Shown one piece after another: positions 56,150-63,526 of a stretch of 64,000 nt of DNA (positions are counted from its first letter, which is position 1; each line of letters opens with the position of its first letter). The position numbers and the translations under genes are program-made. Origin of the DNA: Aromatoleum aromaticum EbN1 (GTDB lineage Bacteria > Pseudomonadota > Gammaproteobacteria > Burkholderiales > Rhodocyclaceae); the NCBI RefSeq assembly GCF_000025965.1, contig NC_006513.1, positions 2,108,001 to 2,172,000 of the forward strand. Reading direction: 5' to 3'. The notes under the pieces are model-generated. The model did no database searches, was not told the origin of the DNA, and saw only the letters and a program-made list of their open reading frames with translations.

Positions 56150-56698
56150 ATGACAGGAGAATCCACCGTGCAACCAATCGCTTGGCAAATATCGCTCGTG
56201 CTGATGGCACTCGTTGCGTTCGGCTTTGCCTTTGTCGCCATCAATTCCGGGCGGCGCCAGGAAGACTATTCGCCGCTGCAAAAAAGCGCCTATCGCCTGC
56301 GCTCGCGCCTTTTCTGGGGCTTGGTGCTGGTGTTCGGCCCGGCGATGATCTACACGCTGTTCGAACTGCCGTACGACGCGGCGCGGGCTAACACCGGGGC
56401 AGGCCCGGTGCAGGTCGTCGACGCGACAGGCTACCAGTGGCGCTGGGAACTCAGCCAGGACCAGTTCGCTGTCGGCCAGCCGGTCGAGTTCCGCGTCACC
56501 AGCGCCGATGTCAATCACGGCTTCGGCATTTACGACGCGAACCTGCATCTGGTCGCGCAGACGCAGGCAATGCCCGGCTACACCAACACGCTGCGTCACA
56601 CCTTCAGCGAGGAAGGGACGTACAAGATCCTGTGCATGGAGTACTGCGGCCTCGCGCACCACAACATGTTGACCGAAATCCGGGTCGGCGCTCAGTAA
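56150..56698 (+). CDS. Cytochrome c oxidase/NO reductase-like subunit II with CuA site
   Basis: 182 residues. Two N-terminal membrane helices (residues about 11-33 and 54-71) precede a cupredoxin domain with a complete CuA site: H123 (DVNHGFGIY), C162, E164, C166, H170 and M173 in CMEYCGLAHHNM. It accepts electrons from a c-type cytochrome or similar. It is shorter than typical aa3 subunit II. The start has AGGAG-like upstream sequence within the sigma-54 leader. The next gene starts 14 bases later. Confidence 0.9.
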   Translation: MTGESTVQPIAWQISLVLMALVAFGFAFVAINSGRRQEDYSPLQKSAYRLRSRLFWGLVLVFGPAMIYTLFELPYDAARANTGAGPVQVVDATGYQWRWELSQDQFAVGQPVEFRVTSADVNHGFGIYDANLHLVAQTQAMPGYTNTLRHTFSEEGTYKILCMEYCGLAHHNMLTEIRVGAQ

Positions 56699-56712
56699 CG
56701 GAGGAGACGAAC

Positions 56713-58200
56713 GTGGCGACCTACACTTACGAACATATTCCCGACCAGGGAGCGAAGGCCGGCGTGCTGGCCTACCTCGCGACATCGGCCGTCGTGCTGC
56801 TGCTGATGATGGTCTTCGGCCTGCTGATGCGGCTCGAGCAGGCGCAGTGGATCTCGATCGGCGCGATCCGCTTCTACGAACTGATGACCTTGCATGGCGC
56901 CGGCATGGTCGGCATCGCCGCCATCGCCGGCGCGTCGATCATGTGGCACTTCCTGCGCCAGTACGTCGACCTGTCGTCACGCATCTTCGTCGCGAACCTC
57001 GTTTTGTTCCTCGTCGGCGTCGTGATGATCCTCGGCAGCGTGCTGCTCGGGCATTTCCACGGCGCGTGGACGTTCCTCTATCCGCTGCCCGGCAAGTCGA
57101 TGGGCTTGTGGAGCCCCGGCGCGGCGGCGCTCTTCATGGGTGGGATGCTCGTCATCGGCGTCGGCTTCCTGCTGCTGCATCTCGACATCGCGCGTGCGCT
57201 CGTTGGGCGCTACGGCAACTTCTCGCGCGCGCTCGGCTGGCCGCAGCTCTTCGGCCACGATGACGGCAACGCCCCGCCGCCGACCGTGGTTGCGAGCGCG
57301 ATGGTCACCGTCGTCAATGTCGTCGGCCTGGTCGTCGGGGCGAGCATCCTGGCGATGATGCTGGTGAACCTCTACGTGCCCGAGTTCGACATCGATCCGC
57401 TGCTGGCGAAAGGCATGATCTACTTCTTCGGCCACATCTTCATCAACGCCACGATCTACATGGCGGTGATCGGCGTCTACGAGATCCTGCCGCGCTACAC
57501 GCAACGGCCGTGGAAGTCGAACAAGGTGTTCCTCGCATCGTGGACCGCCTCGACGCTGATGGTGATGTTCATCTTCCCGCACCATCTGCTGATGGACTTC
57601 GCGTTCCCGAAGTGGATGCTGATCATGGGGCACATCATCGGCTACCTGAACACCGTGCCGATCCTCGTCGTCACCGGCTACGGCGCGCTGATGATCGTGT
57701 ATCGCTCGGGTATCCGCTGGGACATGGCGTCGAAGCTGCTGTTCCTGTCGCTGTTCGGCTGGGCGGCAGGCGCGATGCCGGCCTTCATCGACGGCACGAT
57801 CACGGTCAATTACGTGATGCACAACACGCTGTGGGTGCCCGGGCACTTCCACACCTACCTGCTGCTCGGCATGGTGACGATGGTGTTCGGCTTCATGTAC
57901 TACCTCGGCAAACCGAGCCACGAGCACGACGATCACCTGGTTGACCGTATCGCGTTCTGGCTCTTCACGTCGTCGGTGCTCGGCTTCACGATGAGCTTCC
58001 TGTATTCCGGCAAGGAAAGCGTCGCGCGCCGCTACGCTGCCCACCTGCCCGAATGGGTGCCGTACGACCGCATCGCGTCGGTGTTCGCAGTGCTCGTGAT
58101 CGCCTCGTCGCTGGTGTTCATCGGGCGCTTCTTCGCCCGCATCGGGCTCGCGCGCCACGACTACCAGCGCGCTCCGGTCGCGCGCAGCGTCACCGCATGA
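56713..58200 (+). CDS. Heme-copper oxidoreductase subunit I, NO-reductase-like (Tyr replaced by Asn)
   Basis: 495 residues from GTG with GGAGG upstream; about 12-14 membrane helices. All metal ligands are present: H61 (low-spin heme), H241 and H290/H291 (CuB or FeB), H378 and H380 (hemes; WVPGHFHTYLL). In oxidases the helix VI ligand is followed four residues later by the cross-linked Tyr (GHPxxY); here it reads GHIFIN, with Asn245. Loss of this Tyr is typical of NO reductase-type members, several of which carry a CuA subunit II. Exact subfamily (for example sNOR or nNOR-type) cannot be fixed by eye. Confidence 0.82.
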   Translation: MATYTYEHIPDQGAKAGVLAYLATSAVVLLLMMVFGLLMRLEQAQWISIGAIRFYELMTLHGAGMVGIAAIAGASIMWHFLRQYVDLSSRIFVANLVLFLVGVVMILGSVLLGHFHGAWTFLYPLPGKSMGLWSPGAAALFMGGMLVIGVGFLLLHLDIARALVGRYGNFSRALGWPQLFGHDDGNAPPPTVVASAMVTVVNVVGLVVGASILAMMLVNLYVPEFDIDPLLAKGMIYFFGHIFINATIYMAVIGVYEILPRYTQRPWKSNKVFLASWTASTLMVMFIFPHHLLMDFAFPKWMLIMGHIIGYLNTVPILVVTGYGALMIVYRSGIRWDMASKLLFLSLFGWAAGAMPAFIDGTITVNYVMHNTLWVPGHFHTYLLLGMVTMVFGFMYYLGKPSHEHDDHLVDRIAFWLFTSSVLGFTMSFLYSGKESVARRYAAHLPEWVPYDRIASVFAVLVIASSLVFIGRFFARIGLARHDYQRAPVARSVTA

Positions 58201-58210
58201 GTCCGGGTCG

Positions 58211-58825
58211 ATGAGTGCGGCCGCGCGCAGCGTGGTCCTGACGGTGCTGGTGGCCGTTCTCGGCACCGGCGCCTTCTGGGGGGGGACTGACGGTTTCAGC
58301 GCCTTTACCGCTGAAACCGCCCGCCGGGCCGACATCCTGCGCGCGCCGCGCCCGCTGCCTGCGGCCGTCCTCGAAGACCAGGACGGCCGTGTCTTCCGGC
58401 TCGACGATTACCGCGGGCGCTTGCTCGCGGTCGAGTTCATCTACACGCGCTGCACGACCATCTGCCGCAGCCTCGGCACGGCGTTCAAACAGATCCGCGA
58501 CCGTGTGCCGCCCGACGCCCTCGGGCGTGAGGTCGCGCTGCTGAGCATCAGCTTCGACCCCGAGCGCGACGATCCGGCGAGCCTCAAAGCCTACGGCAGC
58601 GGTCATGGCGCCGACGGCGAGCACTGGCGCATCGCGCGAGTGCGTGACGCAGCGCAGCTGCAGGCGCTGCTGAAGGCCTTCGGCGTCGTCGTGATCGCGG
58701 ACCGCTTCGGCGGGTTCGAGCACAACGCCGCGATCCACCTCGTCGCCCGCGACGGGCGGCTCGTCGAAATCAGCGATCTCGAGGCGCCGCTCCAGTTTGC
58801 CCAGAAGCTCGCGGAGGCGCTGTGA
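58211..58825 (+). CDS. SCO1/SenC-family copper chaperone
   Basis: 204 residues. An N-terminal membrane anchor (VVLTVLVAVLGTGAFWG) precedes a thioredoxin fold with the copper motif VEFIYTRCTTICRSLG (CxxxC) and the distal His in FEHNAAIHLV. It probably metallates the CuA site of the adjacent subunit II. Ten bases after subunit I. Confidence 0.92.
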   Translation: MSAAARSVVLTVLVAVLGTGAFWGGTDGFSAFTAETARRADILRAPRPLPAAVLEDQDGRVFRLDDYRGRLLAVEFIYTRCTTICRSLGTAFKQIRDRVPPDALGREVALLSISFDPERDDPASLKAYGSGHGADGEHWRIARVRDAAQLQALLKAFGVVVIADRFGGFEHNAAIHLVARDGRLVEISDLEAPLQFAQKLAEAL

Positions 58826-59472
58826 TCGCCGCGCTCGCCCGTCCGCAAGTCGGGCTCCGCGTGCTCGGCGCGCTGTACCTGCTGCTCGCGGCGCCGCCGC
58901 TGCGCACTTCGCTCGAAGCGACGATGAGCGGCCACATGCTGGTGCAGATCCCGCTCCTCGCCGCGATCGGCTTCGTCGCCTGTCGCCTGCTGCCGGTAGC
59001 GCGGCAGGAGCGCCTGCTCGACGCGGGCGGCGGTGCGGTGCCGTATGTCATCGTGGCGGTCTTCGCGTCGACGTGGTGGATGCTGCCACGGGCGCTCGAT
59101 GATGCGCTCGCGAGCCCGCTCGTCGAGGCGGCGAAGTTCGTCAGCCTGCCCGTGCTCGTCGGGCTGCCGCTCGCGCTGGCGTGGCGACGGCTCGGGCCGA
59201 TCGGCCGCGGCTTCGTCTGGACCAACTTCATCAGCATGCTCGCGGTGCTCGGCTGGCTGTACATCGCCGCGCCGGTGCGCGTGTGCAACAGCTACCTCGT
59301 CGACCAGCAGGAAAGCGCCGGCTGGCTGATGGTGAAGCTCGCGCTGCTGCTGTTCGCCGGCTGGCTCGGCAGCCTGTTCGTCGGCGGCGGCGGAAGTCCT
59401 GCCCTGTCCGCCACGCAGCCGGCTGCGCCGCGCTCGGCGCAGAGTGGCGACGGCGGTGCGAAGCGCAACTGA
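58822..59472 (+). CDS. Polytopic membrane protein of the heme-copper operon (CtaG-like)
   Basis: 216 residues; the GTG overlaps the SCO stop (GTGA). About five to six membrane helices. A segment MSGHMLVQIPLL and a later STWWMLPRALDDAL recall the caa3 assembly factor CtaG (SGHMLQQL-type motif), with conserved His and Trp residues that could bind copper. It is likely an assembly factor. The Ser/Gly/Ala-rich tail (after LFVGGGG) is not conserved. Confidence 0.65.
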   Translation: MIAALARPQVGLRVLGALYLLLAAPPLRTSLEATMSGHMLVQIPLLAAIGFVACRLLPVARQERLLDAGGGAVPYVIVAVFASTWWMLPRALDDALASPLVEAAKFVSLPVLVGLPLALAWRRLGPIGRGFVWTNFISMLAVLGWLYIAAPVRVCNSYLVDQQESAGWLMVKLALLLFAGWLGSLFVGGGGSPALSATQPAAPRSAQSGDGGAKRN

Positions 59473-59479
59473 ATCGTGT

Positions 59480-60364
59480 TCAGACCTTGCGCGCGAGCCA
59501 CACGCCCGACACGGCGATCACCATTCCGGCGAGCGCGAACCCGGTGAGCGTCTCGCCGAACAGCAGCCAGGCCATCAGCGCGGTCGTCGGCGGCGTGAGG
59601 TAGAACAGGCTCGCGACGTTGACTGCGCTGCCGCTGCGGATCAGCAGGTTCAGCAGGCTGATCGCGCCGAGCGACAGCACCAGCACCAGCCACAGCATCG
59701 CAAACACGAACTCGCCGCTCCAGTCGATCTGCATCGTCTCGGTGCGGCTCGCGAAGTATGCCGTGATGAGCAGGCACGGCACGAACTGGATGACCGAGCC
59801 GGTGCGCAGGTCGAAGGACGGGCAGAAGCGCTTCTGGTACAGCGTCCCGGCGGTGATGCCGGCCAGCGCCGCGAGCGCCGGGGCGAGCATCCAGCCGAGC
59901 TGCGCACTCGACCCGTTGCCGAACGCGACCTTGTTGCTGACGACCAGCGTGACGCCGATGAAGCCGAGCGCGAGCCCGGCCCATTGCCGGGTGCTGACGC
60001 GTTCGCCGAGCAGCCAGCCGGCGCCGAGTGCGGTGAGCAGCGGCTGCATGCCGACGACGAGCGCGGCGACGCCGGTCGGCAGGCCGCGGTGCAGCGTCAT
60101 GAAGACGCCGCCGAGATAGGTCGCATGCACGAGCAGGCCGGCGACGCCGATATGCGCCGCCTGGCGCCAGTCCTTCGGCCAGCGCGCGCGGGTGGCGAGC
60201 GCCAGCACGGCCATCAGCGCGATCACCAGCACATAACGGGTGGAAAGGAAGGTCAGCGGTTCGGCATAGGGCAGGCCGAATTTCGCACCGATGAAGCCCG
60301 TGCTCCACAAGAGCACGAACAGCAGCGGTGCGGCGGCGGTGAGGGAAGGCGGCAGGGTCGGCAT
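59480..60364 (-). CDS. EamA/DMT-family transporter
   Basis: 294 residues with ten hydrophobic segments in two EamA repeats (LLFVLLWSTGFIGAKFGLPYAEPLTFLSTRY and the second half ending SLFYLTPPTTALMAWLLFGETLTGFALAGM). A metabolite exporter of unknown substrate. Convergent with the heme-copper operon. A palindrome related to the hcr operator lies 67-82 bases upstream of its start. Confidence 0.92.
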   Translation of the reverse strand: MPTLPPSLTAAAPLLFVLLWSTGFIGAKFGLPYAEPLTFLSTRYVLVIALMAVLALATRARWPKDWRQAAHIGVAGLLVHATYLGGVFMTLHRGLPTGVAALVVGMQPLLTALGAGWLLGERVSTRQWAGLALGFIGVTLVVSNKVAFGNGSSAQLGWMLAPALAALAGITAGTLYQKRFCPSFDLRTGSVIQFVPCLLITAYFASRTETMQIDWSGEFVFAMLWLVLVLSLGAISLLNLLIRSGSAVNVASLFYLTPPTTALMAWLLFGETLTGFALAGMVIAVSGVWLARKV

Positions 60365-60430
60365 CGGTCAGCGGGCGGCTCGCGCGAGATGGAAAAGGGC
60401 GGAACCACGCAATCTTACCGTTCATCAATT

Positions 60431-60446
60431 TGTTTGAGGTCAAACA
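60431..60446. promoter_or_regulatory. Second copy of the TGTTTGA-type palindrome
   Basis: TGTTTGAGGTCAAACA differs from the hcr-upstream palindrome (TGTTTGATATCAAACA) at two central positions. It sits upstream of the DMT gene and next to the yebC terminator. A shared regulator is plausible. Confidence 0.55.
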
Positions 60447-60452
60447 TTGACG

Positions 60453-60477
60453 AAAAAAACCGCCCGGCGGGCGGTTT
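60453..60477 (-). terminator. Rho-independent terminator of yebC
   Basis: On the minus strand a 9-bp stem (AAACCGCCC/GGGCGGTTT, loop 3) is followed by a run of T, directly after yebC. A canonical intrinsic terminator. Confidence 0.85.
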
Positions 60478-60496
60478 GTCGCGAGCGGTGCGGCGC

Positions 60497-61222
60497 TTAT
60501 TCGTCCATCACGGCCGACGTATATACTTCCTGGACGTCGTCGAGCGATTCGAGCGCATCGAGCAGCTTCTGCATCCGCTCGGCATCGCCGCCGGAGAGTT
60601 CGGTCTCGTTCTGCGGCTTCATCGTGACTTCGCCGAACTCGGCCCTGAAGCTGGCCTTCTCGAGCGCATCCTTGACGTTCGAGTACTCGTACGGCGCCGT
60701 GATCACTTCGATCGAGCCGTCGTCGTTGGTGACGACGTCCTCGGCGCCGGCCTCGAGCGCCGCTTCCATCAACGCGTCCTCGCTCGTGCCCGGTGCGAAC
60801 ATCAACTGGCCGCAGTGCTTGAACTGGAACGCGACGCAGCCGTCGGTGCCCATGTTGCCGCCGTTTTTCGAGAACGCGTGCCGCACGTCGGCGACGGTGC
60901 GCGTCTTGTTGTCGGTGAGGCAATCGACCATTACCGCCGCCCCGCCGATGCCGTAGCCCTCGTAACGGGCTTCCTCGTAGCTGACGCCGTCGAGCTCACC
61001 GGTGCCGCGCTTGATCGCGCGGTCGATGTTCTCGCTCGGCATGTTCTCGGCTTTCGCCTTGTCCACGGCCAGGCGCAGGCGCGGGTTGAAGTTCGGATCG
61101 CCACCCCCCATGCGTGCGGCGACGGTGATCTCCTTGATCAGCTTGGTGAATACCTTGCCCCGCTTGGCGTCCTGACGACCCTTGCGGTGCTGGATGTTGG
61201 CCCACTTGGAATGACCCGCCAT
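60497..61222 (-). CDS. YebC/PmpR-family DNA-binding regulatory protein
   Basis: 241 residues with [36 protein letters not shown] at the N-terminus, the [37 protein letters not shown] central block, and the acidic C-terminus. Canonical YebC family (transcriptional regulator or translation factor for proline-rich stretches). In many proteobacteria yebC precedes ruvC; here they are about 6 kb apart. Confidence 0.95.
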   Translation of the reverse strand: MAGHSKWANIQHRKGRQDAKRGKVFTKLIKEITVAARMGGGDPNFNPRLRLAVDKAKAENMPSENIDRAIKRGTGELDGVSYEEARYEGYGIGGAAVMVDCLTDNKTRTVADVRHAFSKNGGNMGTDGCVAFQFKHCGQLMFAPGTSEDALMEAALEAGAEDVVTNDDGSIEVITAPYEYSNVKDALEKASFRAEFGEVTMKPQNETELSGGDAERMQKLLDALESLDDVQEVYTSAVMDE

Positions 61223-61536
61223 AAAATCCCCGATACTGCCGATTGCGATTGAAAATGGCGGCCATTATACAGGCGTACGGCGGTCGTGCCCTCGCAGCGC
61301 TTGTCCGCGAGGTCTGGTAGATTGTCGCCGTTCTGCCAGCGCCATCGATCCTGACCTCCGCACCGATTTTCCTGCGCATGCTGTGTGAATTTCGGCGGAA
61401 GCTACAGGAACGTGCAGGAGGGTTCTTCCCGCTGGCGCCCCCGTGACGACCGGCACCCTTGCTCATGGATGCCGTATCCGCCCCTTGATCTGCGGATCTC
61501 GCGGGGACTCCAAAAACCGACGCCGAGGAAATTGAA
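61223..61536. other. Intergenic region between yebC and the SLOG-like gene
   Basis: 314 bases containing the yebC promoter area (perfect -10 TATAAT on the minus strand at 61264-61269; no clear -35) and the leader of the plus-strand gene at 61537. No other gene or RNA is recognised. Confidence 0.5.
61264..61269 (-). promoter_or_regulatory. -10 box (TATAAT) upstream of yebC
   Basis: A perfect TATAAT on the minus strand, about 42 bases before the yebC start. The -35 is not recognisable. Confidence 0.45.
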
Positions 61537-62154
61537 GTGACGGCCAGTTCTCCCCTTGCGTTGCCTTTCGTGCCGCGCCGGGTTTTTCTGTTCAGCGGCC
61601 ACCGCATCGACACGCCCGAGCGGCGTACGCCACGTTTCCCGGCGGGCCAGGAAGCCGTCGCGGCACGATGCATCGCGGAGGCGCTCGATGCGTGGGAAGC
61701 GGGCGCGGGCGATCTGGCGCTGGCGCAGGGCGCGAGCGGCGGGGATATCCTGTTTCTCGAAGCGTGCCGCGCTCGCGGCCTGCACCTGCAGATACTGCTG
61801 CCGCTCGACGAGCCGCAGTTCGTCGAACGCAAGATCCTGCCGTCGGTCGACGGCGAGCGCTGGCGGGAGCGCTATCAGGCCTTGAAGGCCGGCCTCGCTT
61901 CGCCGCCGCTGGTCATGCCGGCGCGGCCGCTCACGCTGGCGCACTTCGCGGTCCCCGAAGGTGCCGGCCCCTGCGAGCGCTGCAACCTGTGGTCGCTCGA
62001 CCTCGCCCTCCGTTGGGGAGCGGACAGGCTGCGTTTCCTGTGCTTGTGGAATGGCGGCGGGGCGGACGGGGATGGGGGCACTGCACACCTGTACCGTGAA
62101 GCGAAGCGTCGCAGCGCCCCAGTGACGTGGCTCGATACGCGTTCATTGTGGTGA
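61537..62154 (+). CDS. SLOG-like (Rossmann nucleotide-sensor type) hypothetical protein
   Basis: 205 residues from GTG with GAGGAA upstream. The N-terminal half shows RVFLFSGHRIDTPERRTPRFPA and then LALAQGASGGDILFLEACRARGLHLQILLPLDEPQFVERKI, a pattern like the SLOG/DprA-type Rossmann domains that precede cyclases or TIR-like effectors in other proteins (GA(S)GGD-FLEAC, then LPxDxxxF). No effector domain is fused and no defence partner is adjacent. The function is not recognised. Confidence 0.65.
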   Translation: MTASSPLALPFVPRRVFLFSGHRIDTPERRTPRFPAGQEAVAARCIAEALDAWEAGAGDLALAQGASGGDILFLEACRARGLHLQILLPLDEPQFVERKILPSVDGERWRERYQALKAGLASPPLVMPARPLTLAHFAVPEGAGPCERCNLWSLDLALRWGADRLRFLCLWNGGGADGDGGTAHLYREAKRRSAPVTWLDTRSLW

Positions 62155-62241
62155 ACCCGGTCCGTATCGGCCACGCACCTCCGCCCCGCAGCTGAACGGC
62201 CGGCCGCGTCGGAAGATGCCGCCGGCCGAAAGCGGGAAAAG

Positions 62242-62532
62242 CTATTTCGACTTCGCGACCTGTTTTTTCGCGCTGCCCACGGTGATCTGCTCGCGCAGCT
62301 GGGCGACCGATTTATCCCCGATTCCGGGTACTTTCGTCAGATCGTCGACGCTCGCGAAGGCTCCGTTCGCCTTGCGGTATTCGATGATCGCCTTGGCTTT
62401 TGCCGGTCCGATTCCCTTGACCGTCTCGAGAGTGGCAGCATCGGCGCTATTGACGTCGACGGGCGCCTCGGCGAGCGCCACCAGCGGCGACAGGGCGAGG
62501 GCGAAGAGCAGCGAACGAAGCAGTTTGTTCAC
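62242..62532 (-). CDS. ComEA-family helix-hairpin-helix DNA-binding protein
   Basis: 96 residues from GTG with GGAGG at 7 bases. Signal peptide MNKLLRSLLFALALSPLVALA, then VDVNSADAATLETVKGIGPAKAKAIIEYRKANGAFASVDDLTKVPGIGDKSVAQLR (paired HhH motifs) and a basic tail. Periplasmic DNA binding, as in natural-transformation uptake, is the likely role. Preceded by a good sigma-70 promoter. Confidence 0.9.
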   Translation of the reverse strand: MNKLLRSLLFALALSPLVALAEAPVDVNSADAATLETVKGIGPAKAKAIIEYRKANGAFASVDDLTKVPGIGDKSVAQLREQITVGSAKKQVAKSK

Positions 62533-62572
62533 GTGAGTACCTCCAGGCGGGTTCATGCCATATGGCAAATGC

Positions 62573-62601
62573 AATTTACGAGCCGCTGCGGACGATGTCA
62601 A
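62573..62601 (-). promoter_or_regulatory. Sigma-70 promoter of the comEA-like gene
   Basis: On the minus strand TTGACA (62601-62596), a 17-base spacer and TAAATT (62578-62573). A perfect -35 and good -10 at optimal spacing, 41 bases before the start codon. Confidence 0.7.
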
Positions 62602-62760
62602 TGACATTTTATCCGGAGCGCCCTGCCGATTCGTGGGCAGCAGCGGCTGTGCGGCACGCTGCAGCGCGTCCTGATGCCGGCCAGCCGCTCGCGAGGCAGG
62701 GCGGGGCATTTAATCCGGCGAAGCGCGTGGTTGCCGACAGTGAACAGGGAGGCTTCGATT

Positions 62761-63501
62761 ATGCTTGCGGTCATGGAACCGAATCCCGCCGATCCCGCGC
62801 TGCACCTCCCGGGGCCTCTCGCGTCATATGGTGATGCGATACCAGCCTATCTTCGCCATGCATACTCCTGGGCTTATCTCGACCCGCGCACGCTGCGCTG
62901 GCTCGATCGGCCCGCCGTCGTCTCGGCGATTCTGTGGGGGAATGCGAATCGGCTGATGCGCGACGCAGTCGCCGAGTTCGTGCCCGGGCAGCGGGTGCTG
63001 CAGGCGGCTTGCGTGTATGGCGGATTTTCAGCGCTGCTCGCGCAACGCCTCGGTGCACACGGTGCGCTCGATGTCGTCGATGTCGCCGCGTTGCAGGTCG
63101 CGAACGCACGCCGCAAGCTGGCGGGTTTCCGGCAGGCGAAGATATGGCAGGCGGATCTTTCCGTGTCCGGCTGCGTCGCTGCCGACGCGTACGACGGAGT
63201 GTGCTGTTTCTTCCTGTTGCACGAGGTGCCGGAGGCGGAGCGCTGCCGAATCGTCGACAACCTGCTCGCGGCCGTGCGGCCCGGCGGCAGGATCGTGTTC
63301 GTCGATTACCACCGGCCGCGCGGCTGGCACCCGCTGCGCCCGGTGATGTCGATGGTATTCCGCAGCTTCGAGCCTTATGCGCAGTCGCTTTTCGCCGCCG
63401 CGATCGAGTCGCGGTCGGCGCGTTCGGCCGGCTTCGAATGGACAAAGACCACCTGCTTCGGTGGTCTTTATCAAAAGCTGGTCGGCACGCGGCGAGGCTG
63501 A
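62761..63501 (+). CDS. rquA: Rhodoquinone biosynthesis methyltransferase-like protein RquA
   Basis: 246 residues, ATG with GGGAGG upstream. A Rossmann methyltransferase-type fold in which the usual E-x-G-x-G SAM motif is replaced by VLQAACVYGGFSALL. RquA hallmarks follow: WAYLDPRTLRWLDRPAVVSAILWGN at the N-terminus, YDGVCCFFLLHEVPEAERCRIVDNLLAAVRPGGRIVFVDYHRPRGWHPLRPVMSMVF and the C-terminal FGGLYQKLV. RquA converts ubiquinone to rhodoquinone, the low-potential quinone for fumarate reduction. No SAM-methyltransferase partner genes are adjacent. Confidence 0.82.
   Translation: MLAVMEPNPADPALHLPGPLASYGDAIPAYLRHAYSWAYLDPRTLRWLDRPAVVSAILWGNANRLMRDAVAEFVPGQRVLQAACVYGGFSALLAQRLGAHGALDVVDVAALQVANARRKLAGFRQAKIWQADLSVSGCVAADAYDGVCCFFLLHEVPEAERCRIVDNLLAAVRPGGRIVFVDYHRPRGWHPLRPVMSMVFRSFEPYAQSLFAAAIESRSARSAGFEWTKTTCFGGLYQKLVGTRRG
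63444..63469 (+). repeat. Perfect 10-bp hairpin inside the 3' end of rquA
   Basis: AAAGACCACC and GGTGGTCTTT with loop TGCTTC are encoded in the last 20 codons, reading TKTTCFGGLYQ. It is a stable stem within the coding sequence, 32 bases before the stop. A 3'-terminal role in transcript stability is possible; no U-tract. Confidence 0.7.
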
Positions 63502-63526
63502 AAACCCCTGTACCGCGAGCGGGGTG

